Shown piece by piece: positions 44,699-53,950 of a stretch of DNA of 64,000 nucleotides. The notes beneath the pieces were generated by a model. The model made no database searches, was not told the origin of the DNA, and worked only from the letters and a program-made list of their open reading frames with translations. The stretch comes from Streptomyces dangxiongensis. Lineage in GTDB: Bacteria > Actinomycetota > Actinomycetes > Streptomycetales > Streptomycetaceae. Made by a program: the position numbers and the translations under genes. The stretch spans positions 4,836,001 through 4,900,000 of the forward strand of contig NZ_CP033073.1 of the NCBI RefSeq assembly GCF_003675325.1. The letters are read 5' to 3'. Position 1 is the first letter of the stretch; every line of letters starts with the position of its first letter.

Positions 44699-44732
44699 GA
44701 GCGGCCCCCGCCCGGGGGGGCGGGGGCCGCTC
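44699..44732. terminator. Terminator between convergent genes
   Basis: GAGCGGCCCCCGCC (44699-44712) pairs with GGCGGGGGCCGCTC (44719-44732). It is a 14-bp stem between the hypothetical gene and the convergent lipoprotein gene. Confidence 0.8.
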
Positions 44733-44769
44733 GGCGCGGGCCGGAGACCGGGGTCCCCGGACAGCGCAC

Positions 44770-45561
44770 CTACCGCGAGGCGGAGCGCCGCTCGGCGGCG
44801 GCTGCCACCTTGGCGGCCTTCCGCAGACCGGCCACGGTCGTGTGGAGCCGTTCGGGCCGGGACTTGCCCGAGGCGGCGCTCAGCTTCTTGCGCGCCTCGG
44901 TGTTCGTGAGGGCCACGATGTTGGCCGAGGCCGGCGTCACGGTGCCCTTGGCCACGACGAAGACGCCCTGGCTTCCGCCCACCGGGATCCAGAAGTTCTG
45001 CACGCTGGTGATGCCGGGGTGGTCGCTCGCCGTGAGCTGCCGCAGGTACAGCGCGTACTGCTTGCCCACGGTCAGCGGGGTGGCGCCCTCCATCGTCACC
45101 TTGTCGGTGTCGATGTTGCCGACGATGATCTCGTCACCGTCGTTCACACCGCCGCCGCGCTTCATCATCCCGGCGACCCGCACCTTCAGGAAGACCATCG
45201 GTGTGCAGTCCGCCGTGCCCGGCCCGTCGCCGGCGATCCCGGACGGGGTGACCGTCGGATCGGGAGAGCTGGTGGCCGACGGGTCCGGGTTGGGGTCGGT
45301 GCTGTCCGGTTCCGTCGGGTCGATGGCGGGCTCGCCGGCGTTGTCGCCGCCCTTGTCGCACTCCCGGGTCTCGATGCTGAGCACGGGCCCGGTGACGGCG
45401 ATCTCCGCCACCGAGCTGACGTCCTCGGCGCTGCTGTAGTAGGCGTAGTCCGCCTCGACGTGCAGGCCCCCGCCGGCCTCGGACGATCCGGGGCCGGAGC
45501 AGGCCGTCAGGCAGGCCAGTGCCACACCGGCGGCCAGGGCGAAACGCGCTTTCGTCTTCAT
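44770..45561 (-). CDS. Lipoprotein partner of the matrixin-like protease
   Basis: 263 residues, ATG 45561. The signal ends in a lipobox (ALACLTAC). The mature protein has GLHVEADYAYYSSAEDVSSV, a Pro/Asp/Ser linker (DPTEPDSTDPNPDPSATSS) and a domain with YALYLRQLTASDHPGITSV and FWIPVGGSQGVFVV. No named family is recognised. It starts 25 bases after the secreted protease gene on the same strand. It may be an anchored regulator, inhibitor or partner of that protease; this is inference from position only. Confidence 0.7.
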   Translation of the reverse strand: MKTKARFALAAGVALACLTACSGPGSSEAGGGLHVEADYAYYSSAEDVSSVAEIAVTGPVLSIETRECDKGGDNAGEPAIDPTEPDSTDPNPDPSATSSPDPTVTPSGIAGDGPGTADCTPMVFLKVRVAGMMKRGGGVNDGDEIIVGNIDTDKVTMEGATPLTVGKQYALYLRQLTASDHPGITSVQNFWIPVGGSQGVFVVAKGTVTPASANIVALTNTEARKKLSAASGKSRPERLHTTVAGLRKAAKVAAAAERRSASR

Positions 45562-45586
45562 CACTGTCGTTGTCCTCCTCGACCGC

Positions 45587-46189
45587 TCAGTACTTCGCCT
45601 TGACGCCCTTGACGTCGTCGTACCAGGGGCCGTCGCTCCCACAGCTGAACTTGCCCGTGCCCTGCCGCATGACGGCCGGTCCGGGGTTGGCGCAGGTGTA
45701 GTACTCGTGGTCGAGACCGTAGGCATGGCCCAGTTCGTGCTCGGCGACGAGCTTCTTCTCGCGTGCGCTCAGGCCGCGCATGGTGGAGGTGTTGAAGACG
45801 ATGTACACCTCGTCGTAGGACCAGTAGCCGAACGTGCAGCCCTGCCAGCTCGTCCGCGCCCAGTCGTCCCACGCGTGCCCCTCGTCCCTCACCTCGACCT
45901 CGGGGTCGCCGTTGTTCTTCTCGTACCGGAAGTAACCAGGGGCGCTGGTGGTGTCCCAACGGCCCTGGGCGCCGTTGAACGCGTTGTAGTACGTGTTGGT
46001 GATCTTGCTGTACTTGTACGAGATGGGGTCGTTGCCGCTGACCCCGTAGAAGCTGCCGCACAGGTGGTGGTAGGCCTGGGCGGGAGCGGCGGTGCTGAAG
46101 TGGACGGCGACGAACGAGGCGCACAGCAGGAATACCTGGAGGATCCTGGGCACGGCTCTGGTTCCGCTGCGGCGCGGCGGTTCGGACAT
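45587..46189 (-). CDS. Secreted matrixin-like zinc protease
   Basis: 200 residues from ATG 46189, chosen for GGGAG eight bases upstream; an in-frame ATG at 46252 is less likely. A Sec signal (RILQVFLLCASFVAVHFSTA, cleavage after APAQA) precedes a small domain. The domain has the metzincin-type zinc motif HELGHAYGLDHE (HExxHxxGxxH). A downstream Met (PAVMRQGTG) fits a Met-turn. Four Cys could form disulfides. It should be an extracellular metalloprotease. It is followed by a lipoprotein gene in the same transcript. Confidence 0.82.
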   Translation of the reverse strand: MSEPPRRSGTRAVPRILQVFLLCASFVAVHFSTAAPAQAYHHLCGSFYGVSGNDPISYKYSKITNTYYNAFNGAQGRWDTTSAPGYFRYEKNNGDPEVEVRDEGHAWDDWARTSWQGCTFGYWSYDEVYIVFNTSTMRGLSAREKKLVAEHELGHAYGLDHEYYTCANPGPAVMRQGTGKFSCGSDGPWYDDVKGVKAKY

Positions 46190-46385
46190 CTGGCTGGCTC
46201 CCTGTGGGGAAGTGGCGGACAGAGGAGCAGTGCCGTGGTCCGGACATGACAAAGCAGACAGCCCGCGCGACCGGCAGTCTCTTTACCGCCCCCTGGCGTG
46301 GACATTACATAGATGATCCACAAAATGTAAGAGAGCTGGTCGGGTTGTGCGGATCTTGAGGAGGGGCGGCCGCGGGGCCGCTCGG

Positions 46386-46979
46386 TCAGGAAGAGACGAC
46401 GGGCCTGCCGGTCAGCTCCACGCCCGCCTCGCGCAGTTCCCGCAGCGCGCGCGTGGTGGTCTCCTCGCCGACTCCCGCGGTCAGGTCCAGCAGGACGTGC
46501 GTGCGGAAGCCCTCCCGCACGGCGTCCAGCGCGGTGGCGCGCACGCAGTGGTCCGTGGCGATGCCGACGACGTCCACCTCGCCGATCTCCCGGGCGCGCA
46601 GCCAGTCGGCGAGCGTGACCCCGTTCTCGTCGGTGCCCTCGAAGCCGCTGTAGGCCGCCGAGTACGCCCCCTTGTCGAACACGGCGTCCACCGCGCCGGA
46701 GGCGACGGCGGGGGCGAAGTTCGGGTGGAAGCCGACGCCCTCCGTGCCCGCGACGCAGTGCGCGGGCCAGGAGCGGACGTAGTCGGGGTCGTCCGCGAAG
46801 TGGCCGCCGGGCGCGATGTGGTGGTCGCGGGTGGCCACCACATGCCGGTATCCGGTGCCCGCCGCCTGGCCGATCAGCTCGGTGACGGCGGCGGCCACGT
46901 CCGCGCCGCCGGACACCGCGAGGCTGCCCCCCTCGCAGAAGTCGTTCTGGACGTCTACGACGATCAAGGCGCGGCGCAT
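46386..46979 (-). CDS. pncA: Nicotinamidase (isochorismatase-like hydrolase)
   Basis: 197 residues, ATG 46979. It hydrolyses nicotinamide to nicotinate for NAD salvage. The catalytic triad is complete: D9 (IVVDVQNDF), K103 (VFDKGAYSAAYSGF) and C145 (GIATDHCVRATALDA). Metal-binding residues are in TRDHHIAPGGHF. The product feeds PncB, encoded about 100 bases upstream on the same strand; the two genes probably act together. Confidence 0.94.
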   Translation of the reverse strand: MRRALIVVDVQNDFCEGGSLAVSGGADVAAAVTELIGQAAGTGYRHVVATRDHHIAPGGHFADDPDYVRSWPAHCVAGTEGVGFHPNFAPAVASGAVDAVFDKGAYSAAYSGFEGTDENGVTLADWLRAREIGEVDVVGIATDHCVRATALDAVREGFRTHVLLDLTAGVGEETTTRALRELREAGVELTGRPVVSS

Positions 46980-47081
46980 GGTGGGTGTCCTTCGGGTGAG
47001 GAGGCAGGTGACTGAGCCTAGGGACTTACCGGCCGGTGCGGGAGGGGGCCGGACGACGGTCCCGCTTTGGGCCGTGTCGTC

Positions 47082-48428
47082 CTAGCTACCCGAGCCCCCG
47101 TGGACGTACTCCGTCGGGAGGACCGGTTCCCCCCGGGATAGCTGGGTGGCGGAGAGCGGCAGCCGGGCGCGGGCCGCGATGTGGCGGTCGCGCGTCACGT
47201 CCAGCGGCTCGCGGGCGATCACCTCGCCGCCCTTGACCAGCTCGACCTGGAGCTGGCGGCCGGCCAGGGCGGACGGGACCGGCCCGGTGCCGACGACCTC
47301 GGCCTCCGCGATCCCCTCCGCGTCGGTGCGGCGCGCGGCCCACTTGCGTCCGCCGACGGACGTCTTGCCGCCGCTGGACTTCTTCGCGACCGGCACCAGG
47401 GGCGCCTTCGGGTCGGCGGTCTCGGCGCGGGCGACCAGCTTGTAGACCATGGACGCGGTGGGGTGCCCGGAGCCGGTGACCAGTTGGGTGCCGACGCCGT
47501 ACGCGTCCACGGGTGCGGCGGCCAGCGAGGCGATGGCGTACTCGTCGAGGTCGGAGGTCACGATGATCCTGGTGCCGGTCGCGCCCAGCTCGTCCAGTTG
47601 CTGGCGCACCCGGTGGGCCACCAGCAGCAGGTCGCCGGAGTCGATGCGGACCGCGCCCAGCTCGGGTCCGGCCACCTCCACCGCCGTACGGACGGCCTCG
47701 GTGACGTCGTAGGTGTCCACCAGCAGGGTCGTGCCGCGGCCGAGGGTGTCGACCTGGGCCCGGAAGGCATCGCGTTCGCGGTCGTGCAGGAGAGTGAAGG
47801 CGTGGGCCGAGGTGCCCACGGTCGGGATGCCGTAGCGGAAGCCCGCGGCGAGGTCGGAGGTGGTCGTGAAGCCGCCGACGTACGCGGCCCGCGCGGCGGC
47901 CACGGCGGCCAGCTCGTGGGTGCGGCGGGCGCCCATCTCGATGAGCGGGCGGTCACCGGCGGCGGAGGCCATGCGGGAGGCCGCCGCGGCGATCGCCGAG
48001 TCGTGGTTGAGGATCGAGAGGATCACGGTCTCCAGCAGGACGCACTCGGCGAAGCTGCCCTCGACACGCATGATCGGCGAGCCCGGGAAGTAGACCTCGC
48101 CCTCGGGATAGCCCCAGACGTCACCGCTGAAGCGGTAGCCGGCGAGCCACGCCAGGGTCTCCTCGTCGACGATGCCCTGTTCGCGCAGGAAGCCGAGCAC
48201 GCCGGCGTCGAAGCGGAAGTTCTCGATCGCGTCCAGGACGCGCCCGGTGCCGGCCACCACGCCGTAGCGCCGCCCGTCGGGCAGCCGCCGGGTGAAGACC
48301 TCGAACACGCTGCGCCGGTCGGCCGTGCCGGCCTTCAGTGCGGCCCGCAGCATGGTCAGCTCGTACTGGTCCGTGAAGAGTGCCGTCGAGGGAACATCCA
48401 CCGGCAGCCCAAGGTCCGCTGTGTTCAT
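47082..48428 (-). CDS. pncB: Nicotinate phosphoribosyltransferase
   Basis: 448 residues, ATG 48428. It joins nicotinate with PRPP to form nicotinate mononucleotide in the Preiss-Handler pathway. Typical features are ALFTDQYELTMLRAALKAGT, FEVFTRRLPDGRRYGVVAGT, GARRTHELAAVAAARAAYVG and the phosphate-binding IIVTSDLDEYAIASL. It is divergent from clpS, with about 65 bases between the start codons, and upstream of pncA. Confidence 0.95.
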   Translation of the reverse strand: MNTADLGLPVDVPSTALFTDQYELTMLRAALKAGTADRRSVFEVFTRRLPDGRRYGVVAGTGRVLDAIENFRFDAGVLGFLREQGIVDEETLAWLAGYRFSGDVWGYPEGEVYFPGSPIMRVEGSFAECVLLETVILSILNHDSAIAAAASRMASAAGDRPLIEMGARRTHELAAVAAARAAYVGGFTTTSDLAAGFRYGIPTVGTSAHAFTLLHDRERDAFRAQVDTLGRGTTLLVDTYDVTEAVRTAVEVAGPELGAVRIDSGDLLLVAHRVRQQLDELGATGTRIIVTSDLDEYAIASLAAAPVDAYGVGTQLVTGSGHPTASMVYKLVARAETADPKAPLVPVAKKSSGGKTSVGGRKWAARRTDAEGIAEAEVVGTGPVPSALAGRQLQVELVKGGEVIAREPLDVTRDRHIAARARLPLSATQLSRGEPVLPTEYVHGGSGS

Positions 48429-48493
48429 GACCAGATAGTACCCCCCATCTCGTCAGTGTGACGATTTATCGTGCCCGTGGGAGCATGGGCTCT

Positions 48494-48802
48494 GTGACGT
48501 CACCCGCGCCCGTAGAGATCGAACGCACCGAGTCGGCGGAGGAGGTCTTCGCCGTACCCGAGCCCGACGTCCCCTGGATCACGATCGTCCACAACGACCC
48601 GGTCAACCTCATGAGCTACGTGACGTACGTCTTCCAGACGTACTTCGGCTACTCCAAGGACAAGGCCACCAAGCTCATGCTCGACGTCCACCACAAGGGC
48701 CGGGCGGTCGTCTCCAGCGGGAGCCGCGAGGAGATGGAACGCGACGTGCAGGCGATGCACGGTTACGGTCTGTGGGCCACCCTTCAGCAGGACCGGAAGT
48801 AG
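48494..48802 (+). CDS. clpS: ClpS adaptor of the Clp protease
   Basis: 102 residues from GTG 48494, which has GGGAG ten bases upstream. An ATG at 48485 has the same GGGAG too close. The ClpS core is [40 protein letters not shown] and [19 protein letters not shown]. ClpS delivers N-degron substrates to ClpC/ClpA and binds their N-terminal residue in the pocket formed by the NDPVN region. It is followed 13 bases later by a DUF2017 gene, an actinobacterial pairing. Confidence 0.94.
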   Translation: MTSPAPVEIERTESAEEVFAVPEPDVPWITIVHNDPVNLMSYVTYVFQTYFGYSKDKATKLMLDVHHKGRAVVSSGSREEMERDVQAMHGYGLWATLQQDRK

Positions 48803-48815
48803 CGACCGACCACTT

Positions 48816-49421
48816 ATGCCCGGACACTTCGAACCGCTCCCCGGCGGCGGCGCGGCCGTCGCGCTCGACGACGTCGAGATCTCCATCATCCGGTCGCTGG
48901 CCGTCCAGCTCCTGGAGCTGATCGGCCCCGGCCCCGGTGCCGACGCCCCCGACGACCCGCTCGCCGAGCTGTTCGCCGAGGGGCCGAGCGAGCCGCCCGC
49001 GGACCCGGTGCTGCGCCGGCTCTTCCCGGACGCCTACAGCGATCCTGAGCAGGCCCCCGCCTCGCCGGCCGAGGCCGAGGAACGGCTGGCGCACTCCGCC
49101 GAGTTCCGCCGCTTCACCGAGAACGACCTGCGCGCCGGCAAGCGGGAGAGCGCCCTGACGGTGATCCGCACCCTGGACGCGCTCACCCCGGTGGATGACG
49201 GCGGGGCGGTGCTGGAGCTGTCCCCGCAGGAGTCGCGGCAGTGGCTCGGCGCCCTCAACGACCTCCGGCTGGCGATCGGCGCCCGCCTGGAGATCACCGA
49301 CGAGGACGACACCGACCTGCTCTACCGGCTCCCGGAGGAGGACCCGCGCAAGCCGATGGTGCTGGCCTACCTGTGGCTGGGCGGTCTCCAGGAGACCTTG
49401 GTCACGACCCTCATGCCGTAA
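48816..49421 (+). CDS. DUF2017 family protein
   Basis: 201 residues, ATG 48816. Conserved landmarks are FEPLPGGGAAVALDDVEISI, LRRLFPDAYSDPEQA, AEFRRFTENDLRAGKRESA and ESRQWLGALNDLRLAIGARL. The family is largely helical and always near clpS in actinobacteria, so a role in Clp-mediated proteolysis is possible but unproven. The ATG is 13 bases after the clpS stop. After it, 49422-49748 holds only the promoter region of the permease. Confidence 0.9.
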   Translation: MPGHFEPLPGGGAAVALDDVEISIIRSLAVQLLELIGPGPGADAPDDPLAELFAEGPSEPPADPVLRRLFPDAYSDPEQAPASPAEAEERLAHSAEFRRFTENDLRAGKRESALTVIRTLDALTPVDDGGAVLELSPQESRQWLGALNDLRLAIGARLEITDEDDTDLLYRLPEEDPRKPMVLAYLWLGGLQETLVTTLMP

Positions 49422-49748
49422 TCCGGGCATATCCCTGCGACACCGTTCGCTCAGAGGACGCTCAAATCCGGATAACGATCCCGTCACCGTTGCGGCCGGT
49501 TTTGACGCATCCGAACACCTTTTGTCCGCTTCTCCTTGTGTGATGCACCACACCTCACCCCTGTGATCAGTGTTGCGGCCGTGATAAATCTTCACGACCG
49601 CCCGGCGAACACCACCCATGTTCCGGCCGGGTGCGCCACCGAGCCGACGACCGTCGGCCAGGCAAGAGCTCCAGAAATCCAGGGGGATCGAGACCCGGTC
49701 CGAGGCCGACGAAAGGCCCGGATCGGCATGGAGAAAGGCGCACCACAC

Positions 49749-51185
49749 ATGACCTCATCGCAGGTCGACCAGCATCGCGACGGCAATGAGGCCGTGCGGG
49801 CCGAGGATCACGAGGGCGGCGAGGGGTATCAGCGCGGGCTCGGTGCCCGGCAGATCCAGATGATCGCCATCGGCGGTGCCATCGGCACCGGCCTGTTCCT
49901 CGGCGCGGGCAAGGGCATCTCCAAGGCGGGCCCCAGCCTGATCCTGGCGTACGCCATCGCGGGCCTCGTCATCTTCTTCATCATGCGGGCACTCGGCGAG
50001 CTGCTGATGTACCGCCCGGTGTCGGGTTCGTTCTCCGAGTACGCGCGCGAGTTCATCGGCCCGTTCGCCGGCTTCGTCACCGGGTGGACGTACTGGCTGT
50101 TCTGGGTGGTCACGGGCATCACCGAGGTCACCGCTGCCGCCGCCTACATGACCTACTGGTGGAACATCCCGCAGTGGATCTCGGCGCTGATCTTCACGAT
50201 CGTCCTGTACGGCGCCAACCTGATCTCCGTGAAGCTCTTCGGTGAGCTGGAGTTCTGGTTCTCCATGGTCAAGGTCACCGCCATCATCGGCATGATCCTG
50301 ATCTGCGCCGGCATCCTCACGATCGGCTTCTCCGACGCCGGTGACACCGCCTCCGTCAGCCACCTGTGGAACGAGGGCGGCTTCTTCCCGCACGGCGTCG
50401 GCAGCACCCTGATGACCCTCCAGATGGTCATGTTCGCCTTCCTCGCCGTCGAGCTGGTCGGTGTGACCGCGGGCGAGTCCAAGGACCCCAAGACCGTGCT
50501 GCCCAAGGCGATCAACACCGTGCCGTGGCGCATCGCCGTCTTCTACGTCGGCGCGCTGATCATGATCCTGTCGGTCGTGCCGTGGACCAACTTCCACCCG
50601 GGTGTCAGCCCGTTCGTGGCCGCGTTCCAGAAGATGGGCCTGGCCGCCGGCGCCGGCATCGTGAACTTCGTCGTGCTCACCGCGGCGCTGTCCTCCTGCA
50701 ACTCCGGCATGTACTCCACCGGCCGCATGCTGCGCGACCTCGCGCTCAACAGCCAGGGCCCGAAGGCCTTCACCCGCCTGACGTCCAGCGGCACCCCGCT
50801 CGTCGGCACGTCGGTCTCCGCCGCGCTGATGCTGGTCGGCGTGTGGATCAACTACCAGTGGCCGGGCAAGGCGTTCGACTACGTGGTCTCCTTCGCCACC
50901 ATCTCCGGCATGTGGGCCTGGATCGTCATCCTGTTCTGCCAGATCCGCTACCGCGCCAAGTCCGACCGCGGCGAACTGCCCCGCTCGGAGTTCCGTGCGC
51001 CGGGCGCCCCGTTCACCAGTTGGTTCGCGCTCGCCTTCATCGGCATGGTGATCGTGATGATGGGCATCGACAAGGACGCCCGGGTCTCGCTGTACTGCGC
51101 ACCGCTGTGGGCCCTGATCCTCGGCGTCGCCTACCTGGTGCTCAAGCGGCGCAACCCGGAGGCCGCGGCCTTCCAGAAGCGCTGA
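49749..51185 (+). CDS. Amino acid permease, APC family
   Basis: 478 residues from ATG 49749; ATG 49728 is an alternative adding seven residues. The APC signature is GARQIQMIAIGGAIGTGLFL and GAGKGISKAGPSLILAYAIA. Twelve membrane helices follow, including FSEYAREFIGPFAGFVTGWT. It groups by eye with GabP/AnsP/AroP-type permeases that import amino acids with protons. The substrate is unclear. A 15-bp-stem terminator ends the transcript. Confidence 0.87.
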   Translation: MTSSQVDQHRDGNEAVRAEDHEGGEGYQRGLGARQIQMIAIGGAIGTGLFLGAGKGISKAGPSLILAYAIAGLVIFFIMRALGELLMYRPVSGSFSEYAREFIGPFAGFVTGWTYWLFWVVTGITEVTAAAAYMTYWWNIPQWISALIFTIVLYGANLISVKLFGELEFWFSMVKVTAIIGMILICAGILTIGFSDAGDTASVSHLWNEGGFFPHGVGSTLMTLQMVMFAFLAVELVGVTAGESKDPKTVLPKAINTVPWRIAVFYVGALIMILSVVPWTNFHPGVSPFVAAFQKMGLAAGAGIVNFVVLTAALSSCNSGMYSTGRMLRDLALNSQGPKAFTRLTSSGTPLVGTSVSAALMLVGVWINYQWPGKAFDYVVSFATISGMWAWIVILFCQIRYRAKSDRGELPRSEFRAPGAPFTSWFALAFIGMVIVMMGIDKDARVSLYCAPLWALILGVAYLVLKRRNPEAAAFQKR

Positions 51186-51283
51186 GGACCCGAGACACCC
51201 CGCAGGACACCTCTCCGGGACGTCCGGCCGCCGGGAGCACTCGTGGCGCCCCCGGCGGCTGCCGCTCAGGACGTCCGGCATGT

Positions 51284-51320
51284 GGGCCGTCCCGTACCGA
51301 CCTCCGGTACGGGACGGCCC
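51284..51320 (+). terminator. Terminator after the amino acid permease
   Basis: GGGCCGTCCCGTACC (51284-51298) pairs perfectly with GGTACGGGACGGCCC (51306-51320). It lies just before the mec gene. Confidence 0.82.
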
Positions 51321-51340
51321 CTCTGCTTATCCTGACCCCC

Positions 51341-51772
51341 ATGCTGACCATCACCCAGGCCCTGTACGACAAAATCGTCGCCCACGCGCGCGAGGACCAC
51401 CCCGACGAGGCATGCGGCGTGGTCGCCGGTCCGGCGGGCTCCGGCCGCCCCGAGCGGTTCGTCCCGATGCTCAACGCGGCCCGCTCGCCCACCTTTTACG
51501 AGTTCGACTCCCAGGACCTGCTCAGGCTCTACCGCGAACTCGACGACCGCGACGAGGAGCCGGTGATCATCTACCACTCCCACACCGCGACCGAGGCCTA
51601 CCCCTCCCGCACGGACATCTCCTACGCCAACGAGCCCGGCGCCCACTACGTCCTGGTCTCCACGGCCGACACCGATGACGCCGGCGAGTTCCAGTTCCGC
51701 TCGTTCCGGATCCTCGCCGGTGAGGTCACCGAGGAGGAGGTCAAGGTGGTGGAGGCGTACCCGCCCCAGTGA
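51341..51772 (+). CDS. mec: JAMM/MPN+ metalloprotease of the CysO pathway (Mec)
   Basis: 143 residues, ATG 51341. The JAMM motif H-x-H-x7-S-x2-D is complete in HSHTATEAYPSRTD, with the upstream catalytic Glu in DEACGVV. In Mycobacterium tuberculosis the homologue Mec+ cleaves cysteine from the CysO-cysteine adduct. The gene order mec, cysO, cysM is the same here, though the leader peptide region lies between mec and cysO. The product acts in the cytoplasm with zinc. Confidence 0.92.
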   Translation: MLTITQALYDKIVAHAREDHPDEACGVVAGPAGSGRPERFVPMLNAARSPTFYEFDSQDLLRLYRELDDRDEEPVIIYHSHTATEAYPSRTDISYANEPGAHYVLVSTADTDDAGEFQFRSFRILAGEVTEEEVKVVEAYPPQ

Positions 51773-51867
51773 CACCACGCGCCCCTCGTCTCGCGGACTG
51801 AACGAATCACGTCCGGGATGTGGGAACACCCTCCGGGAAACGGCGGGGGAATCGATACGATGAGCCC

Positions 51868-51963
51868 ATGGTTTTCCACGACGTGAGCGAGAAGACGCCG
51901 GGCGCACTGCTCGTGGCGCGGCTGCACGTCGACCTGTGCAGGCTCGCCAGCGCCATCTGTTGA
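51868..51963 (+). CDS. Cysteine-ending leader peptide, candidate attenuator
   Basis: 31 codons, ATG 51868 to TGA 51961-51963. The peptide ends LVARLHVDLCRLASAIC, with two Cys codons, the last just before the stop. Short peptides with this C-terminal pattern are known upstream of sulfur and cysteine genes in actinobacteria and act in cysteine-responsive attenuation in mycobacteria. The stop codon overlaps the left arm of a hairpin, GACGCCG (51962-51968) pairing with CGGCGTC (51996-52002). Ribosome stalling at Cys codons could therefore change downstream folding. It lies 119 bases before cysO. The start has no good ribosome site, so its exact 5' end is uncertain. Confidence 0.72.
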   Translation: MVFHDVSEKTPGALLVARLHVDLCRLASAIC

Positions 51964-52082
51964 CGCCGGCGCTGCCGCCGTACGGCCGTGAGCCGCGGCG
52001 TCCAGACCCGCGTACGCCACCCGTGCGCCCCGCGCCGCCGCGCGCCCACCGACCCGACACCTTCCGACAGGAGCCCTGAGCC

Positions 52083-52361
52083 ATGGCCATCGAGGTCCGC
52101 ATCCCCACCATCCTCCGCCAGTACACCGACGGCCAGAAGGCGGTGGAGGGCAGCGGGAACACCCTCGCCGAGCTGTTCGCCGACCTCGAGGCCCGGCACG
52201 CGGGCATCCAGGCCCGCATCGTGGACGGCGACCAGTTGCGCCGCTTCGTCAACGTGTACCTGAACGACGAGGACGTCCGCTTCCTGGACGGCATCAACAC
52301 CAAGCTGTCCGACGGCGACAACGTCACGATCCTGCCGGCCGTGGCCGGCGGCATGCGCTGA
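52083..52361 (+). CDS. cysO: Sulfur-carrier protein CysO (MoaD/ThiS family)
   Basis: 92 residues, ATG 52083. A ubiquitin-like fold with VRIPTILRQYTDGQ, NVYLNDEDVRFLDG and a C-terminus TILPAVAGGMR. In the thiocarboxylate pathway the C-terminal Gly of GG carries sulfur to CysM. Here two residues (Met-Arg) follow the GG, so a protease must trim them first; Mec-type JAMM enzymes do this in the Pseudomonas QbsE system. It is 17 bases before cysM. Confidence 0.93.
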   Translation: MAIEVRIPTILRQYTDGQKAVEGSGNTLAELFADLEARHAGIQARIVDGDQLRRFVNVYLNDEDVRFLDGINTKLSDGDNVTILPAVAGGMR

Positions 52362-52372
52362 TCGGCCGCTGA

Positions 52373-53329
<957 letters not shown>

Positions 53330-53410
53330 GGGATCCGACCGCGCCGGTGGTACGTCACATCCGTACCGGGAAACACCGGGAAAGCGGACACCGGCAGAAA
53401 GGCGGACCCC

Positions 53411-53860
53411 ATGCGCCGTACGACGCCCCTCGCCCTCGCGGCGGCAGCGCTGCTCCTCGCGGGCTGCGGCTCCCAGCAGGAGGACACCGGGAGCGGCGGC
53501 AAGGCGTCGGAGCCGCCGTCCCCCACCCGGTCCGCCGGCGGCTGCACCGGTCAGGCGGACCTGACGGCCGCCGACCACGGCCGTACCGTCTGCGTGACCG
53601 AGGGCGGCGAGGTCCGGCTCACCCTGGACGGCACCCGGGCCCGCCCCTGGAAGGCGGTCACCGCCAGCGGCACCGGTCTGCGGGGGATCAACGCCGGCTT
53701 CGTCCTGCGGCCGGGTGACGCCACGGCCGCGTACCGGGCGGTGGCCGCCGGCACGGTGCGGCTGACCTCGTCCCGCCCGCTGTGCGCCGAGCCCACCGCA
53801 CCGGACCGGGTCTCCTGCAAGGGCGTCGAGGAGTGGACGGTGACCGTGCGGGTCGGCTAG
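53411..53860 (+). CDS. Small lipoprotein
   Basis: 149 residues, ATG 53411. A signal peptide (LALAAAALLLAGCGSQ) with lipobox LAGC is followed by a Ser/Pro linker. A domain with VCVTEGGEVRLTLDGTRARP and VLRPGDATAAYRAVAAGTVR follows, reminiscent of proteinase-inhibitor-like folds but not confidently assigned. Four cysteines in the mature part suggest two disulfides. It follows cysM by 81 bases and could be co-transcribed. Confidence 0.75.
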   Translation: MRRTTPLALAAAALLLAGCGSQQEDTGSGGKASEPPSPTRSAGGCTGQADLTAADHGRTVCVTEGGEVRLTLDGTRARPWKAVTASGTGLRGINAGFVLRPGDATAAYRAVAAGTVRLTSSRPLCAEPTAPDRVSCKGVEEWTVTVRVG

Positions 53861-53950
53861 AACCTGCCCGCCGGATCGGTCCGGCTCCCGCCGCCGTCGC
53901 CCACCGGCCGGGCCGATCCCGCGGCGCCGGCGGGATCCGGCAGGCGGGCC

